Below are positions 8,040 to 16,710 of a stretch of 64,000 nt of DNA, in pieces. Origin of the DNA: Alphaproteobacteria bacterium (lineage in GTDB: Bacteria; Pseudomonadota; Alphaproteobacteria; Caulobacterales; Parvularculaceae); assembly GCA_013151255.1 (NCBI GenBank), contig JAADIQ010000102.1, positions 24,894 through 88,893 of the forward strand, in the 5' to 3' direction. Positions within the stretch are counted from its first letter, which is position 1. Each line of letters starts with the position of its first letter. The notes below the pieces were generated by a model, which saw only the letters and a list, made by a program, of their open reading frames with translations, made no database searches and had not been told where the DNA came from. A program made the position numbers and the translations under genes.

Positions 8040-9178
8040 AAAGCGCTTGCCGCGCCCAGCAGCGCCGCCTCGTTGACGAGATTGGCCAAATCGGCGCCGG
8101 AAAAACCGGGCGTGCCGCGCGCTATTGTACGAAGATTGACATCCGGCGCCAGCGGCACTTTTTTTATGTGCACCTGGAGAATTTTTTCGCGGCCGATAAC
8201 GTCCGGGTTCGGAACAACAACCTGACGGTCAAAACGGCCGGGGCGCAACAAAGCAGGGTCCAGAACATCGGGCCGGTTGGTTGCGGCAATCAGGATAATG
8301 CCGTCATTGCCTTCAAAGCCGTCCATCTCGACCAGCAGCTGGTTGAGGGTTTGCTCGCGCTCGTCATTACCGCCGCCAAGCCCGGCGCCGCGATGGCGCC
8401 CAACCGCATCGATCTCATCGATAAAGATGATGCAGGGCGCATTTTTCTTCGCCTGCTCGAACATATCGCGGACGCGGCTTGCGCCGACGCCGACAAACAT
8501 TTCGACAAAGTCAGAACCGGAGATGGTGAAAAACGGCACATTGGCTTCGCCGGCAATGGCGCGGGCGAGCAGCGTCTTGCCGGTTCCCGGCGGACCGATC
8601 AGCAGCGCGCCTTTGGGGATTTTACCGCCGAGGCGCTGAAACTTCATCGGGTCTTTGAGATATTCAACAATTTCTTCGAGCTCTTCTTTCGCCTCGTCAA
8701 TGCCGGCTACATCGTCAAAAGTAACCCGGCTCTGGCGCTCGGTGAGAAGTTTGGCGCGCGATTTGCCAAACCCCATCGCCTTGCCATTGGCGCCTTGCAT
8801 CTGCCGCATGACAAAGAAGAAGAACGCAAAGAAAATCAGCAGCGGCAAGATATTTAACAGGAGAGAAAGGAAAATCGGGAGCTCTTCTTCCTTGCCAATC
8901 TTGGTGTCGACGCCGGCATTATTCAGCCGCTCGGCAATCGCGGCCTGCCCGGTCTCCGGAATGGTCGTGACGTAATCGCCGCCGGTGACAAGCTGGCCGG
9001 TGACTTGCGTCTTGGCGACTTCAGCCGAACGCACCGCGCCGCCATCCACCCGTTCCACAAATTGCGAATAAGTCAGCTCCTCCGGGACCGGCCCGGGGGC
9101 TTGATAGTCGAACACTTTCAGCGCGATCAGGAAAAACACCACCACCAGGCCCCAGATCACAATATTTCGCGTGTTCAT
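8036..9178 (-). CDS. ftsH: FtsH, N-terminal part: membrane anchor and AAA+ ATPase (frame-broken)
   Basis: A 380-codon frame from the FtsH start to a premature TGA. It has two membrane helices (about 7-22 and 101-123) with a periplasmic FtsH-ext domain between them, Walker A GPPGTGKT (195-202), Walker B IIFIDEID (250-257), and the second region of homology [19 protein letters not shown] (299-317). It ends [15 protein letters not shown], where the family continues AALLAAR-x-x-KR into the protease. ATG 9178 is preceded by AAGGA, so the longer frame to 9220 is not used. It lies 119 nt downstream of tilS, the usual order. See the C-terminal part at 7254-8039 and the finding on the 7-nt gap. Confidence 0.9.
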   Translation of the reverse strand: MNTRNIVIWGLVVVFFLIALKVFDYQAPGPVPEELTYSQFVERVDGGAVRSAEVAKTQVTGQLVTGGDYVTTIPETGQAAIAERLNNAGVDTKIGKEEELPIFLSLLLNILPLLIFFAFFFFVMRQMQGANGKAMGFGKSRAKLLTERQSRVTFDDVAGIDEAKEELEEIVEYLKDPMKFQRLGGKIPKGALLIGPPGTGKTLLARAIAGEANVPFFTISGSDFVEMFVGVGASRVRDMFEQAKKNAPCIIFIDEIDAVGRHRGAGLGGGNDEREQTLNQLLVEMDGFEGNDGIILIAATNRPDVLDPALLRPGRFDRQVVVPNPDVIGREKILQVHIKKVPLAPDVNLRTIARGTPGFSGADLANLVNEAALLGAASAL

Positions 9179-9297
9179 TCGTTTTTCCTTGCTTTGCGGC
9201 GCCGGCAATGGCTCTCGCAAAATTATCGTTTCACCCTATCAAATAGGGATTAAAAAAGCCCAGCGCCATGGCTCACGGTGAGATTCCTCGAAATCTA

Positions 9298-10713
9298 CTA
9301 AAATCTAATGATCGCGCCATAAAACCGCGCCGCTGCTTGGGCCTCGCCTGAAAATCCGCCGGTCTTTGCAGATAAGAGGGCCGGCGCGCTTATCAATACG
9401 GCCTCGCGCTCAACATCAGGCGCAAAAATCCCCGGCAGACTGGCAAGGCCCTCTTTGGGCCCTGAATAGAGCGCTGCCGCCATTGCGCGCTGGTTTGGCT
9501 CTGCCAGGCCTAAGGGTTTTACGACAACGCCCGGCGCGACCGCATCGCCGGCGACAATGAACCGGTTGTCCCAGAGGATGGGTTGTCCGGGCGCCAGCGC
9601 TACCGGCGCGATGGCCGGGGCGCCAGTGCGACCGACAACCGCAGCGGGCTCGCGCAGGAACCACAAGCGGTCTTGCCATAGTTTAATCAATGCGCCGCCC
9701 GCGGTCGCGGCGCCGGTTTGCAGCGCGCATGTCAGCGCATTGCGCGCCTTGTCCTCATCGGGCGCATAGGTCTCGCCGCTCACCGCATGGATGAGCCGCC
9801 GGCAAAGCCCGGCCAGCGCATCGCCATCACTGTGGCGAACTGCGTCAGCGCAAAGTGAGACGCCGCCCCAGCGATAAAAACACCCTTCAGTATGGCGAAA
9901 CAACGCCTCTTCTTGGTCACGCAATCGGCGCGCGGCGTCGCGCTGGCGCGCGATTGTGCGCAGCAACGCCTGCGTACTCAGCGCGCCATTCTCTTCCAGC
10001 TGCGCCAACAAGGCGCGCATGCGAATGCGTTCATAGGCGGGGTCGTCATTGCCCGGATCATCGACAAAGGCTTGGCCAAACGCCTTCACCGTCGCCGTCA
10101 GCCGGGCTCTGGAATAGTCGAGCAAAGGCCGCAGCAAGCGGATCGGCGCGCCGGCGCCGGCGGCTATTTGCGTCTCCTGCGCCATCGCCGCAAGACCGCT
10201 TGGGCCCGCGCCGCGAGCAAGCCGCATCAAAAATGTCTCCGCCTGATCGCTGGCGCTATGGGCGGTCAGCACCGCGCCAACCCCCGCCTCATTGCAGGCC
10301 GCGGCCAGCAAGCGATAGCGCGCATGACGGGCGGCTTCCTGAATGCCGCTCTGAGGTTTGTCGCCGGTCCAGGCCAGCGTCCGGTGCGCAAGGCCCGCCG
10401 CCTTGCACCATTGCGCCGTTTGCGCCGCTTCGCTGGCCGATTGCGGCCGCAAGCCGTGGTCCACAGTGAGGGCTAAAACGGTTGCGCCGGTCTCTTCCGC
10501 ATAAAGCGCCGACAACCGGGCGAGCGCCATGGAATCGCGCCCGCCGGAGACGGCAATGGCGAAGCCGCCCTCCAGCTGCAACGCGCAAAGCCGCGCCGCG
10601 AACGCTTCGTATTCAATGGGCTGCGCTGTGCTTACCGCCGCCAAGGCGGGGTTACTGACAGCTGATGCGCGACATCTCAAGATCGGCGCGCTGGCGGACC
10701 GGTTGAGAGACAT
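9298..10713 (-). CDS. tilS: tRNA(Ile)-lysidine synthetase TilS
   Basis: ATP-dependent ligase that modifies C34 of the CAU-anticodon isoleucine tRNA to lysidine. The N-type ATP pyrophosphatase P-loop IAVSGGRDSMAL begins about 50 residues into the frame, followed by the family motifs VDHGLRPQS and TAHSASDQAETFLMRLARG; the C-terminal part fits the TilS substrate-binding domains. The longest frame (ATG 10713) overlaps the 3' end of cpoB by 62 nt and has no clear ribosome-binding site. Translation may instead start at a TTG nearer 10650-10680, which would remove about 12-24 residues. It lies directly after cpoB and before ftsH, as in many alphaproteobacteria. Confidence 0.9.
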   Translation of the reverse strand: MSLNRSASAPILRCRASAVSNPALAAVSTAQPIEYEAFAARLCALQLEGGFAIAVSGGRDSMALARLSALYAEETGATVLALTVDHGLRPQSASEAAQTAQWCKAAGLAHRTLAWTGDKPQSGIQEAARHARYRLLAAACNEAGVGAVLTAHSASDQAETFLMRLARGAGPSGLAAMAQETQIAAGAGAPIRLLRPLLDYSRARLTATVKAFGQAFVDDPGNDDPAYERIRMRALLAQLEENGALSTQALLRTIARQRDAARRLRDQEEALFRHTEGCFYRWGGVSLCADAVRHSDGDALAGLCRRLIHAVSGETYAPDEDKARNALTCALQTGAATAGGALIKLWQDRLWFLREPAAVVGRTGAPAIAPVALAPGQPILWDNRFIVAGDAVAPGVVVKPLGLAEPNQRAMAAALYSGPKEGLASLPGIFAPDVEREAVLISAPALLSAKTGGFSGEAQAAARFYGAIIRF

Positions 10714-11467
10714 TGGGGAATTTCGCTTTCATGGTTTTGAACACCGTGCAGGCCTGATCCGATTTTTCAAGCCGCGAAAACGCCGTGCCGAGTTTCAAAT
10801 AAGCTTCCGCCGCACGCGGATCATTCGGATAGGCGCGAATATGGGCGATGAAAACATCCGCCGCATCGGCATTCTCGCCCAGCGCCAGATGAATCTCGCC
10901 CAGCCGGAACCGCGCATCAGGCGTGCGTGCATGATTTGGGAACGCTTCAACATAAAGTTCAAAGGCGGCTTTGGCGCGCTGATAGTCCCCCTTCAGAAGA
11001 AAGCCGGAGGCGTAGTCAAAGGCCGCAGCCGGATCGAGCGGCAACTCAACTGAGGCTGCGTCCGGGCCGTCCTGGACGCCGGTGCGGCTTAACTGGTCCG
11101 CAATCGGATCGCCGGGCGCAAGCGCAACGGGGCCTTGTTGTTGAAACTGCGCGCCACTGAGAAAAGCGCCCGCTCCGGGCTGGCCGTCCTCTCCAGACAA
11201 AGCCGCGCCGATTGCGTTAAGGCGTTGGTTGGCCTGATCGAGCTGGAAGCTAAGCTCTTCAATGCGGCCGGTCAGAAACTGGTTTTGACGCTCAAGCTCG
11301 CTGAGCCGAACCGTTGCCGCGCTCTGTGCAGCGGCGGCCTGTTCCACCCGCGCCATGCGCTCTTGCAGATTGCGTATATCGTCCTTGGTTCCAGCCGCGG
11401 CAGGCGCGGCGCTGGCGACGATGAGTAAGGCGGCGGCAAAGCCGGCGACGGCGGAAATCTTGCTCAT
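10652..11467 (-). CDS. cpoB: Cell division coordinator CpoB (YbgF), Tol-Pal-associated
   Basis: A 271-residue periplasmic protein. It has a Sec signal peptide (1-25, ending APAAAG), then a coiled-coil segment (about 28-85, DDIRNLQERMARVEQ, LERQNQFLTGRIEEL) that trimerises the family, a low-complexity linker, and a C-terminal TPR region (about 148-271, FDYASGFLLKGDYQRAKAAF, FRLGEIHLALGENADAA, YLKLGTAFSRLEK). CpoB links peptidoglycan synthesis with Tol-driven outer membrane constriction during division. It follows pal on the same strand after a strong terminator at 11592-11623, so it probably has its own promoter or depends on read-through. Confidence 0.93.
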   Translation of the reverse strand: MSKISAVAGFAAALLIVASAAPAAAGTKDDIRNLQERMARVEQAAAAQSAATVRLSELERQNQFLTGRIEELSFQLDQANQRLNAIGAALSGEDGQPGAGAFLSGAQFQQQGPVALAPGDPIADQLSRTGVQDGPDAASVELPLDPAAAFDYASGFLLKGDYQRAKAAFELYVEAFPNHARTPDARFRLGEIHLALGENADAADVFIAHIRAYPNDPRAAEAYLKLGTAFSRLEKSDQACTVFKTMKAKFPNVSQPVRQRADLEMSRISCQ

Positions 11468-11591
11468 TTTGACGATCCTTACTGTGGCGGGCCTTACTGT
11501 GGCAGTCTGTGTCGTTAAAGGCGCATGGATGGGCTAATATCCGAACCGTAGCCTAGCGCCCACAAAAGACAAAACTAAGGCGAAAAACAAA

Positions 11592-11623
11592 AAGAGCGCG
11601 CCGAAGGTTCCCGGCGCGCTCTT
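11592..11623 (-). terminator. Strong intrinsic terminator downstream of pal
   Basis: A 12-bp perfect stem, AAGAGCGCGCCG with CGGCGCGCTCTT (11592-11603 and 11612-11623), has an 8-nt loop and is followed on the minus strand by TTTTTGTTTTT. It lies 26 nt after the pal stop. It should end the tol-pal transcript and separate it from cpoB. Confidence 0.85.
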
Positions 11624-11649
11624 AAAATCAAGTCATGCAAGCCGGTGGT

Positions 11650-12153
11650 TTAAGCGCCGGCAGCCGAAATTGTCGTGGTCGCGTTGCGGTTCAACGACCA
11701 GGCGTCTTCCGTCGAGCGCGGATCAAGCGGGCGTTCTTTACCGTAAGAGACCGTGGTGATCCGTGCGGCGTCAACGCCGAGGCTCACCAGATAGGCGCGC
11801 GCCGCTTCGGCCCGGCGAGCGCCGAGTGCGAAGTTGTATTCCCGCGTGCCACGCTCGTCAGCATTGCCGGCAAGCTTGACCCGGGTTTCGGGATATTCCT
11901 GCAGCCATGCGGCCTGACGCGATAAAACACCCTGCGCCTGCGGCGTCAGCGTATATTCGTTAAAGGCGAAAAAGACGCGGTGGCCGGCAGATTCTTCAAG
12001 ATCGGCCTGGCTGCCCGGAACCGGACCGATGGGGCCCGAAGCAACGTCCGTCCCGGCGCCTGCTGAGGCGTCAATATCCGGGCCCGTTGTCGTACATGCG
12101 GAAAGAAGCACCAGCGACGCTGCGATCCCTGCAAATTTCATCAATGTTTTCAT
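11650..12153 (-). CDS. pal: Peptidoglycan-associated lipoprotein Pal
   Basis: An outer-membrane lipoprotein, 167 aa from ATG 12153. The lipobox LVLLSAC places the lipidated Cys at residue 20. A short linker (about 21-55) leads into an OmpA-like peptidoglycan-binding domain (about 60-165) with the signature NADERGTREYNFALGARRAE and the diaminopimelate-binding Asp/Arg positions. Pal anchors the outer membrane to peptidoglycan and is recycled by TolB and the TolQRA motor. The start is chosen for the signal peptide and an AGAGAG upstream; the frame runs six codons further. A long leader of more than 300 nt separates it from tolB. Confidence 0.95.
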   Translation of the reverse strand: MKTLMKFAGIAASLVLLSACTTTGPDIDASAGAGTDVASGPIGPVPGSQADLEESAGHRVFFAFNEYTLTPQAQGVLSRQAAWLQEYPETRVKLAGNADERGTREYNFALGARRAEAARAYLVSLGVDAARITTVSYGKERPLDPRSTEDAWSLNRNATTTISAAGA

Positions 12154-12486
12154 AATTCTCTCTTGCTCCACTTCCCCAGTTCAAAGGCCCGATTTTGATG
12201 CCAGACCCAGCGATGCTCCTGTCCGGGACGGCTTGCGCCGCCTGATAACGCATTGTTACTCAAATATAATAACGCCCAAAAGCGCCAGCTTTGCGAACGA
12301 CCCATATTGCGTACGGGCCCACTTTACGTACGGGATGATAATACGCCCACCTTTAGAATCAGTGTCAGCAAAACACTAATATTTAACCAACGGGGGAATC
12401 GTAGCCGCGTCTGCGCCCCCAATCAAGCTCGGCTGTTCCGGCGCAAGAATGAAATTTCTGTTATTCAACAACCTTAGCGCGATATC
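12154..12486. other. 333-nt non-coding region between tolB and pal
   Basis: No convincing gene; a 74-codon plus-strand frame here has no family resemblance. A direct repeat of CGTACGGG occurs at 12310-12317 and 12327-12334, spaced 17 nt. A short inverted repeat AGTGT...ACACT lies near 12361-12377. On the minus strand, AT-rich TATATT around 12264 could be a -10 element for pal, but no good -35 accompanies it. This is longer than a typical tolB-pal gap, so independent regulation of pal is plausible. Confidence 0.4.
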
Positions 12487-13830
12487 TTACGGCAATAATG
12501 GCGACCAGGCCGGGTCTGAGGCGTCTCCGGGGGTGCGCACCAGCCGCACATTGCGGCCGGTGAGGTCAACCGACCACAGCGATGCGCTGCCGCCTTTGCC
12601 GTCCCGCCGCGACGGGGTCTGGCGATAGAACATCAAAACCCTGCCATTGGGGGCCCAGGTTGGCCCCTCCTCAAGGTAGCTTTCGGTCAGTAACCGCTCG
12701 CCGGTGCCGTCAGGCCGGATGATGCCGATATAAAACCGGCCGCGATACTGCCGGGTAAAGGCGATCAGATCGCCGCGCGGGCTCCATACCGGGGTCTGAT
12801 AGCGGCCCTCGCCAAAGGTGATGCGCTTTTGCTTGGAGCCGTCCGCATTCATCACATAGATCTGCTGCGAGCCGCCGCGGTCAGAGGTGAAGCTGATGCG
12901 CCGGCCGTCCGGCGACATTGACGGCGACACATCAATCGCCGGGTGGTCCGTCAGCCGGGTCAAGCGCCGGGTGGCGAGGTCCATTTTGAAAACGTCGGAA
13001 TTGCCGTGACGCTCAACCGACAACAGCACCTGCCGGCCATCGGGCGAAAAGCGCGGCGCGAAGGTCATGCCGCGAAACGTGCCGAGCTGTTCCTGCTCGC
13101 CGGTCTCGATATTAAACAAATAGACCTGACCCGGACGATTATCGAACAGCGCCATATAGGTGATCTGTTGCTGGGTTGGAGAAAAGCGCGGGGTCAGCGC
13201 CTGATAGTTTAGACCGTCGGTGAGCGGCACCGGATTGGCGCCGTCCTGGTCCATAATCATTAGCCGTTTGATGCGCTTTTCTTTCGGCCCGGTCTCATGC
13301 ACGAAGACAATGCGGGTGTCGAAATAACCGCTCTCGCCGGTGAGCGCCTTATAGGCAAAGTCCGCCACCTTGTGCGCGGCGCGGCGCCAATTATCCGCAG
13401 GCGTCTTAAAGGCGACGGCGCCGATTTGTTCGTCGGCGTAAATATCCCATATCCGGGTTGAAACCTGAATGCGCCCGTCATCCAGCTCGACCACCTCGCC
13501 GACAATCAGCACTTGCGCGTTGATCAGCCGCCAGTTGGGAAATGTCGGGCGGACATTGACGCCCATATCATCGCCCATAATATAGGCGCGCTGGTCGATG
13601 ACCTTAAACAGGCCGGAACGATCGAGATCGTTCATCAACACTTTGGTGAGGTCGTGGCGCAGCTCCGACGTCGTATCATCAGCGCCTAGAAAATCCGGCA
13701 CCGCAATGGGCATCGGGTCAACATTGCCCTGGGTGATGTCGATGGTCACCTTAGCGCCCGCCGATAGCGGCGCGGAGACGACAAAAATCGTCAGGAGTAT
13801 GGTCAACAGTCTTGGCATTCTTCTACTCAC
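12487..13830 (-). CDS. tolB: Tol-Pal system beta-propeller protein TolB
   Basis: A 447-residue periplasmic protein. It has a signal peptide (about 1-26, ending SAGAK), an N-terminal alpha/beta domain (PIAVPDFLGAD, LMNDLDRSGLFKVID) and a six-bladed WD40-like propeller with repeated blades such as PRFSPDGRQVLLSVE, PSMSPDGRRISFTSDRGG and PVWSPRGDLIAFTRQ. TolB contacts Pal and the TolA C-terminus. The frame opens with GTG (MSRRM), preceded 7 nt upstream by AGGGGG; an ATG four codons in is the alternative. The Shine-Dalgarno region is tandemly duplicated (13836-13865). Confidence 0.96.
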   Translation of the reverse strand: MSRRMPRLLTILLTIFVVSAPLSAGAKVTIDITQGNVDPMPIAVPDFLGADDTTSELRHDLTKVLMNDLDRSGLFKVIDQRAYIMGDDMGVNVRPTFPNWRLINAQVLIVGEVVELDDGRIQVSTRIWDIYADEQIGAVAFKTPADNWRRAAHKVADFAYKALTGESGYFDTRIVFVHETGPKEKRIKRLMIMDQDGANPVPLTDGLNYQALTPRFSPTQQQITYMALFDNRPGQVYLFNIETGEQEQLGTFRGMTFAPRFSPDGRQVLLSVERHGNSDVFKMDLATRRLTRLTDHPAIDVSPSMSPDGRRISFTSDRGGSQQIYVMNADGSKQKRITFGEGRYQTPVWSPRGDLIAFTRQYRGRFYIGIIRPDGTGERLLTESYLEEGPTWAPNGRVLMFYRQTPSRRDGKGGSASLWSVDLTGRNVRLVRTPGDASDPAWSPLLP

Positions 13831-13835
13831 TTTCA

Positions 13836-13865
13836 GGCCCCCTGAAATTGGGCCCCCTGAAATTT
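13836..13865. repeat. 15-bp tandem duplication containing the tolB Shine-Dalgarno
   Basis: Two adjacent copies of GGCCCCCTGAAATT(G/T) cover 13836-13850 and 13851-13865. On the coding (minus) strand each copy supplies a CAGGGGGCC purine tract, so the 43-nt tolA-tolB spacer has two Shine-Dalgarno-like sites, 15 nt apart, before the tolB GTG. Only the copy nearest tolB is properly spaced. Confidence 0.7.
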
Positions 13866-13873
13866 ATTATCCG

Positions 13874-14713
13874 TCACATTCCCGCCATCTGGCTCGGGTC
13901 GAAGTTCAACGTGAATTCTCTCCAGGTCTCATAGCGGTCTTGCGGCAGAAAGTCATATGGCGCGCAAGCAACGACGGCGCGCAGCGCTGATTGTTCGGCA
14001 ACCTTCCAGAACCGGTTTCCTGATAGATTGATTTGCAACTGGTTCATCACCTTTGGCGGGCTAGCCAGTGAGCCATCGCGGTCCAGCGCGATATCAATCG
14101 TGACAATCAATGTTTCGGGGTTCGGCGCGCCAATAATGGCGCCCGCATTCCAGCAGCGCTCAACAGCGGCGCGCATTTTCGCCTCATCGCTGGCGGTCAG
14201 GCGGTCGCCAGCGCCAACTTTCCGGCGTGCATTGTCGGCAGCCTCTGCGGTCTGCGACGGCGCTTCGCGCGCGGTTGCGGCGCTGTCATCGCGAGACTTG
14301 TCGACCAGCTTTGACAGGGCGTCGAGGTCGAGCTCAGCGGTTCTTTGCGGTTTGACAGAGGGCTGTTTTTTCGGCGGCGTCGGTTCGGGCGTTTCTGGTT
14401 CCGCCGCCGCGACAACGACGGGCTCGGGCTCGGGCTCTGGTTCAGGCTCCGCCGCTACGGGCTCGGGTTCGAGCGCCGGTTCTTCTTCGATGATCGGTTC
14501 GGGAATATCGGGTTCGGATTCTTCTTCAACTATCGGTTCCGGCGCGGCGGCGGGCACGCTGGTGGTGAGGTCCAGTTCCGCCTCGGCGATCAGCTCAAGC
14601 GGAATATAGGGCTCCGCCTCAACATCCGGCCGCCAGCTCGGCGGCAACGACACGAAGGCCGCGCCGAGAATGGCGAGGTGGAACAGCAGGGATGCAAAGA
14701 CGCCAAAACGCAT
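13874..14713 (-). CDS. tolA: TolA-like energy transducer
   Basis: A 279-residue bitopic inner-membrane protein. One N-terminal helix (about 4-24, VFASLLFHLAILGAAFVSL) contains the SxxxH-type face that meets TolQ/TolR. A Glu/Pro-rich spacer (about 33-125, repeats of EPEPEP and PEP) replaces the Ala/Lys helix of E. coli TolA. A C-terminal domain follows (about 165-279, KMRAAVERCWNAGAI, LIVTIDIALDRDGSL, ALRAVVACAPYDFL). This acidic Pro-rich linker is common among alphaproteobacterial TolA proteins. It sits between tolR and tolB on the same strand and spans the periplasm to pull on Pal/TolB. Confidence 0.92.
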   Translation of the reverse strand: MRFGVFASLLFHLAILGAAFVSLPPSWRPDVEAEPYIPLELIAEAELDLTTSVPAAAPEPIVEEESEPDIPEPIIEEEPALEPEPVAAEPEPEPEPEPVVVAAAEPETPEPTPPKKQPSVKPQRTAELDLDALSKLVDKSRDDSAATAREAPSQTAEAADNARRKVGAGDRLTASDEAKMRAAVERCWNAGAIIGAPNPETLIVTIDIALDRDGSLASPPKVMNQLQINLSGNRFWKVAEQSALRAVVACAPYDFLPQDRYETWREFTLNFDPSQMAGM

Positions 14714-14839
14714 GGAACCCGGCGGCCTTTCGGTTACAAACTAGAGCGCCTTCAGCAACAATCACTTTCGCTGAAAGCGCGACAAAACTAACATTTAGAG
14801 CGGATTGGGTGATGCGCTGAGCTGACCATCTCGCCCACT

Positions 14840-15280
14840 CTAATAAGAGCCGTCCAGCAACTCAGGATTGGTGACCAGACCGATCTGACGGAAGCCCGCT
14901 GCATTGATGCGACCCATAATCCGCACAACATCGCCATAGGCGCGATCTTTGTCGCCGCGAATGAGTATCCGCTGGTCATATCCAGCCGTCGCAATCGCTT
15001 CGAGATGCGACACCAGATTTTCATATTCGATGGGCGTGTCCTGCACATAAATTGTGCCGTCCTCGGCGATGGTCACGGTCAGCGGCTCTCCCGCTTCCTG
15101 AAGCGGCGCGGCGGCCGTCTCCGGCAAATCGACAGCCACGCCGGAAACCAACAGCGGCGCGGCGACCATGAACACAATCAACAACACCAGCATGACATCG
15201 ACCATTGGCGTCACGTTAATCTCCGCCATCGGCCTTGTGCGGCCGGGTTTGTGGCGGCCGCCAGCAACTGAACCGACCAT
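14840..15280 (-). CDS. tolR: TolR (ExbD/TolR family)
   Basis: A 146-residue proton-channel subunit of the Tol motor. A short cytoplasmic N-terminus leads into a single membrane helix (about 25-45) with the signature EINVTPMVDVMLVLLIVFM, whose Asp is the essential proton-relay residue. A periplasmic domain (about 55-146) ends RQIGLVTNPELLDGSY. Its ATG overlaps the tolQ stop as TAATG, indicating translational coupling. A 126-nt gap separates it from tolA. Confidence 0.95.
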   Translation of the reverse strand: MVGSVAGGRHKPGRTRPMAEINVTPMVDVMLVLLIVFMVAAPLLVSGVAVDLPETAAAPLQEAGEPLTVTIAEDGTIYVQDTPIEYENLVSHLEAIATAGYDQRILIRGDKDRAYGDVVRIMGRINAAGFRQIGLVTNPELLDGSY

Positions 15281-15990
15281 TACTTGCTCCTGTCGTCGAG
15301 TTGGCGTGACAATATCGCCGAGAACTCATCGGCAAAGCCCTGCAAACGCACCGCATAGGAATTAAGCGCGGCTGAGTAACGGTTGTAGCCAACCACGGCG
15401 GGAATTGCCGCGACCAGCCCGAGCGCGGTGGCGAACAGCGCTTCGGCAATGCCCGGCGCGACCACGGCGATGTTGGTGTTCTCGGTAATCGCAATCGCCT
15501 GGAACGCGTTCATGATGCCCCAGACGGTGCCAAGGAGGCCGACAAACGGCGCCGTCGAACCGACAGTTGCCAGAACGCTGAGATTGCCTTCAGCTTTTTC
15601 AAGCTCGCGCGCGACGGTGACGTTCAGCACCTTGTCGATGCGGTCGCGCGCGCCGATCACCAGCACGTCCGACCGTCCGACATTTTTGGAACGGGCCCAT
15701 TCTTCCATTGCCGCGGTGAACACGCGCGCCATCGGATGGTCGGCCTTGTCGCGGGTTTTGCGAAAAAGATCGTCCAGCGGCTTGCCTGACCAGAACTGCG
15801 CTTCAAATCTCACCGCTTTGCGCTTCAGCCGTCCGAAGGCGAGCGACTTGTCGATCATCACCGCCCACGACCATACCGAGGCGATGATGAGAATGCCCAT
15901 CACGGATTTGACCACCGGGTCGGCGCGCAGAAACAAGCTCCAGAGGCTGAAATCACCTCCCAGCGCGACTGCTGCGACTTCTGTTTCCAT
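15280..15990 (-). CDS. tolQ: TolQ (MotA/TolQ/ExbB proton channel)
   Basis: An inner-membrane motor subunit, 236 aa from ATG 15990. It has three membrane helices: about 20-45 (SVMGILIIASVWSWAVMIDKS), then after a cytoplasmic loop, the paired helices around 135-200 (ATVGSTAPFVGLLGTVWGIM and LFATALGLVAAIPAVVGYN). The conserved Thr/Gly/Pro residues of the TolQ channel are present. The frame continues 28 codons upstream, but that extension lacks family similarity. Coupled to tolR by a one-base overlap. Confidence 0.95.
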   Translation of the reverse strand: METEVAAVALGGDFSLWSLFLRADPVVKSVMGILIIASVWSWAVMIDKSLAFGRLKRKAVRFEAQFWSGKPLDDLFRKTRDKADHPMARVFTAAMEEWARSKNVGRSDVLVIGARDRIDKVLNVTVARELEKAEGNLSVLATVGSTAPFVGLLGTVWGIMNAFQAIAITENTNIAVVAPGIAEALFATALGLVAAIPAVVGYNRYSAALNSYAVRLQGFADEFSAILSRQLDDRSK

Positions 15991-16224
15991 TTTCTTTGTA
16001 ACCCTTGATACGACCCGCAAACCGGGACCTGACGAAACCACCAAACGCCAAAATTGGCGCAAACGAAACGGCATGCGCTATATGCCGGCGCATCGGCTAA
16101 ACCATGGTTAACATTGAAAGCGCCGGTGTTTAATCCCCCTTGCACGGGAAATTGGTCAATTCAGCGGCGCCGGGACGCCGGAATAGCGGCAATGACCGAA
16201 TTTTAATGACCCGTTAACAAGGTT

Positions 16225-16638
16225 TTAACCGCGCCCGCCGCCATTAAAGCGCGCCGCAACATCGCTTGGCAGGCGGCGCGGGCGCCCAGCGAGGGTCATG
16301 CAGAACGCCTCAACCTCTGCTTGTGCGATGAGGGTTTCTTCGCGCCAGATTTCCTGTGTGAGGAACATCCGCGCGCCTTTTGCCGAAACAAACACTGTGC
16401 GCACCTCCAGCACATCGTCGATCCGCGCCGGGGCGACCCATTCGGTAGTCATCTTGCGGACCGCGAAGGCCAGCGGGTCGTCGCGTTTGAGAAGCTCGGT
16501 GTGATGCACGCCGCTTGCCCTGAGCGCTTCGGTGCGCCCGCGCTCGAAAAATTTCAAATAAGCCGCATGATAGACGACGCCTGAAAAGTCGGTGTCTTCG
16601 TAATAGATGCGGATCGGGTGGGTGAAGGGTTCGGTCAA
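16225..16638 (-). CDS. ybgC: Tol-Pal-associated acyl-CoA thioesterase YbgC
   Basis: A 137-residue hot-dog-fold thioesterase, cytoplasmic, that hydrolyses short acyl-CoA or acyl-ACP and is nearly always the first gene of the tol-pal cluster. The signature YYEDTDFSGVVYHAAYLKFFE (residues 12-32, catalytic Asp17) is intact. About 230 nt separate it from the tolQ start, so the cluster may have a second promoter there; I see no distinctive motif in 16075-16224. Confidence 0.94.
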   Translation of the reverse strand: MTEPFTHPIRIYYEDTDFSGVVYHAAYLKFFERGRTEALRASGVHHTELLKRDDPLAFAVRKMTTEWVAPARIDDVLEVRTVFVSAKGARMFLTQEIWREETLIAQAEVEAFCMTLAGRPRRLPSDVAARFNGGGRG

Positions 16639-16710
16639 GCGCTATATCCTTGTCTTGCCCGTTTGTCTCAAGGCGCCGTCATCGTGTCAAACCCAAGCGC
16701 ACAAAACCCG

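Noticed and set aside
12253..12477. 74-codon plus-strand frame in the tolB-pal gap
   Set aside because: No ribosome-binding site, no hydrophobic or domain pattern, and it lies opposite the expected pal promoter region.
14028..14791. Long plus-strand open frames opposite tolA (low-complexity Ser/Gly and Arg/Phe-rich)
   Set aside because: They are antisense shadows of the GC-rich, Pro/Glu-rich tolA gene with no ribosome site or family resemblance.
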